Assembly: GCA_965220425.1 (NCBI GenBank)
Contig: OZ244830.1
Span: 372,001 to 436,000 of the forward strand
Reading direction: 5' to 3'
Source of the DNA: Azophilus sp965220425
Lineage (GTDB): Bacteria > Pseudomonadota > Gammaproteobacteria > Pseudomonadales > Azotimanducaceae
Length of the DNA stretch: 64,000 nucleotides
Positions within the stretch are counted from its first letter, which is position 1. Every line of letters begins with the position of its first letter. Positions 63,387 through 64,000 of this stretch are shown here, one piece after another. Under the pieces are notes generated by a model. That model worked only from the letters and a program-made list of their open reading frames with translations, did not search any database and was not told where the DNA came from. A program made the translations under genes and the position numbers.

Positions 63387-64000
63387 GTGAGCCACCGCGG
63401 CTTCATATTCCAGGCGAGCTACCGTATCCAGGCCGGCGTGCCCGTCGTCCATCTGTTCGGGCGGTTGGAGAACGGGGATACGTTTCTCGTTCGGGACCGG
63501 CGCCAAAGGCCGCACTTCTACGTGCCGGCCGATGCACCGGACAGGGCACGCCCCGGCGACTGGCAGGGCGCCCGCCTTGCGCCCTCGGATCGCGTCACCT
63601 TTACGGGTGAAGCGACCCGTCGGGTGAATGTCCCGACGCCGCCGGATGCACCGCGCCTCAGAGACCGGCTGCACGCCCGCGGCATCGATACCTTCGAAGC
63701 CGATGTCCGGTTCGCCATGCGTTATCTGATCGACCGGGACATCAAGGGCGGCGTGAAAATTAGCGGCGAACCGCGCCGCGGTTCCGGTTGCCGATGGATT
63801 TTCGACGATCCGCAACTGGAGCCCGCGGCGGTTGGCTTGCGGCCGAGCGTGCTGTCTTTCGACATCGAGACGGACGCGAGGGCCGAGCGCCTGCTGGCCA
63901 TAGCGCTCTACGGCTGCGGGGCCGACGAGGTCTATATCGTCGATGGCAGAAGCCGCGAGATGCCCGAGCGGGCGGTGGCCTGTGCGGACGAACGGGCGGC
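63387..64000 (+). CDS. polB: DNA polymerase II (PolB), N-terminal part
   Basis: Runs off the window after 204 codons. GTG 63387 with GGAAGG upstream gives a PolII-like opening (SHRGFIFQASYRIQAGVPVV, HLFGRL). The N-terminal beta domain is followed by the exonuclease I motif LSFDIETDARAERL (about 152-166). Family-B translesion/repair polymerase. The 246 bp upstream hold only a 44-codon ORF (63228-63362) without recognisable family. Confidence 0.92.
   Translation, partial: MSHRGFIFQASYRIQAGVPVVHLFGRLENGDTFLVRDRRQRPHFYVPADAPDRARPGDWQGARLAPSDRVTFTGEATRRVNVPTPPDAPRLRDRLHARGIDTFEADVRFAMRYLIDRDIKGGVKISGEPRRGSGCRWIFDDPQLEPAAVGLRPSVLSFDIETDARAERLLAIALYGCGADEVYIVDGRSREMPERAVACADERA

Noticed and set aside
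61401..63815. 804-codon minus-strand frame
   Set aside because: Shadow of the AGPS-like and polB genes caused by high G+C third positions.

Overview
The window is high-G+C DNA with gammaproteobacterial gene content and order. It holds a def/fmt/rsmB operon divergent from dprA, a thrB-DUF2782/polA block and an engB-cytochrome c4-dsbA block, as around the origin region of Pseudomonas. It also carries COX assembly genes, ergothioneine synthesis, and steroid-type and organosulfur catabolism. Together these suggest an aerobic, probably uncultured environmental or host-associated gammaproteobacterium. That assignment is inference; no rRNA or other phylogenetic marker RNA is present.

Layout. 1-9.7 kb: housekeeping (rsmB start, fmt, def, dprA, purE, tsaC, aroE), heme A synthesis (a COX-linked membrane protein, ctaA, ctaB), then egtB/egtD separated only by a 165-bp palindromic mobile element. 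9.9-20.7 kb: a truncated ATPase, an MFS carrier, hisG, and a catabolic cluster (IpdF-like SDR, EchA20-like hydrolase, SDR, two overlapping Lrp/AsnC regulators, FadD3-like CoA ligase, exported FAH-fold protein, HSD17B4-like SDR) that resembles the steroid C/D-ring (HIP) branch of cholesterol catabolism. A wax-ester-synthase remnant follows. 20.7-24.8 kb: thrB, DUF2782, polA.

24.8-54.0 kb is an accessory region lying between polA and engB, which are neighbours in Pseudomonas. In order it contains: a methanethiol-oxidase locus (MauG-type peroxidase, VapBC pair, mtoX, hairpin tandem repeats, SCO protein); a DUF4143 ATPase with 22-bp iterons; a defence island; an AraC/TonB-receptor/esterase uptake module; a HEPN gene; an IS3 scrap; an SDR; a Coq4-like protein; an SRAP protein; HigBA; and Vsr with a decapitated C5 methyltransferase fused tail-to-tail to a secreted-protein remnant. 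Pieces of the HEPN and SDR genes recur as fragments on both sides of the defence island.

The standout system is 31.5-42.0 kb. An RtcR-like sigma-54 activator with a CARF-type sensor is followed, directly after its stop codon, by a consensus -24/-12 promoter. That promoter faces a type I restriction operon whose HsdR carries an S24/LexA-like peptidase domain inserted into its nuclease module. HsdM, HsdS, a small ORF, a DUF3696 SMC-like ATPase and a PLD-like protein follow. I read this as an inducible, damage-sensing restriction system.

54.0-64.0 kb returns to core genes: engB, cytochrome c4, a second copy of the 165-bp element, dsbA, a stand-alone aceE, a sulfotransferase, an ENPP-type phosphodiesterase, an alkyl-DHAP-synthase-like flavoprotein and the start of polB. 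No tRNA, rRNA or CRISPR array was found.
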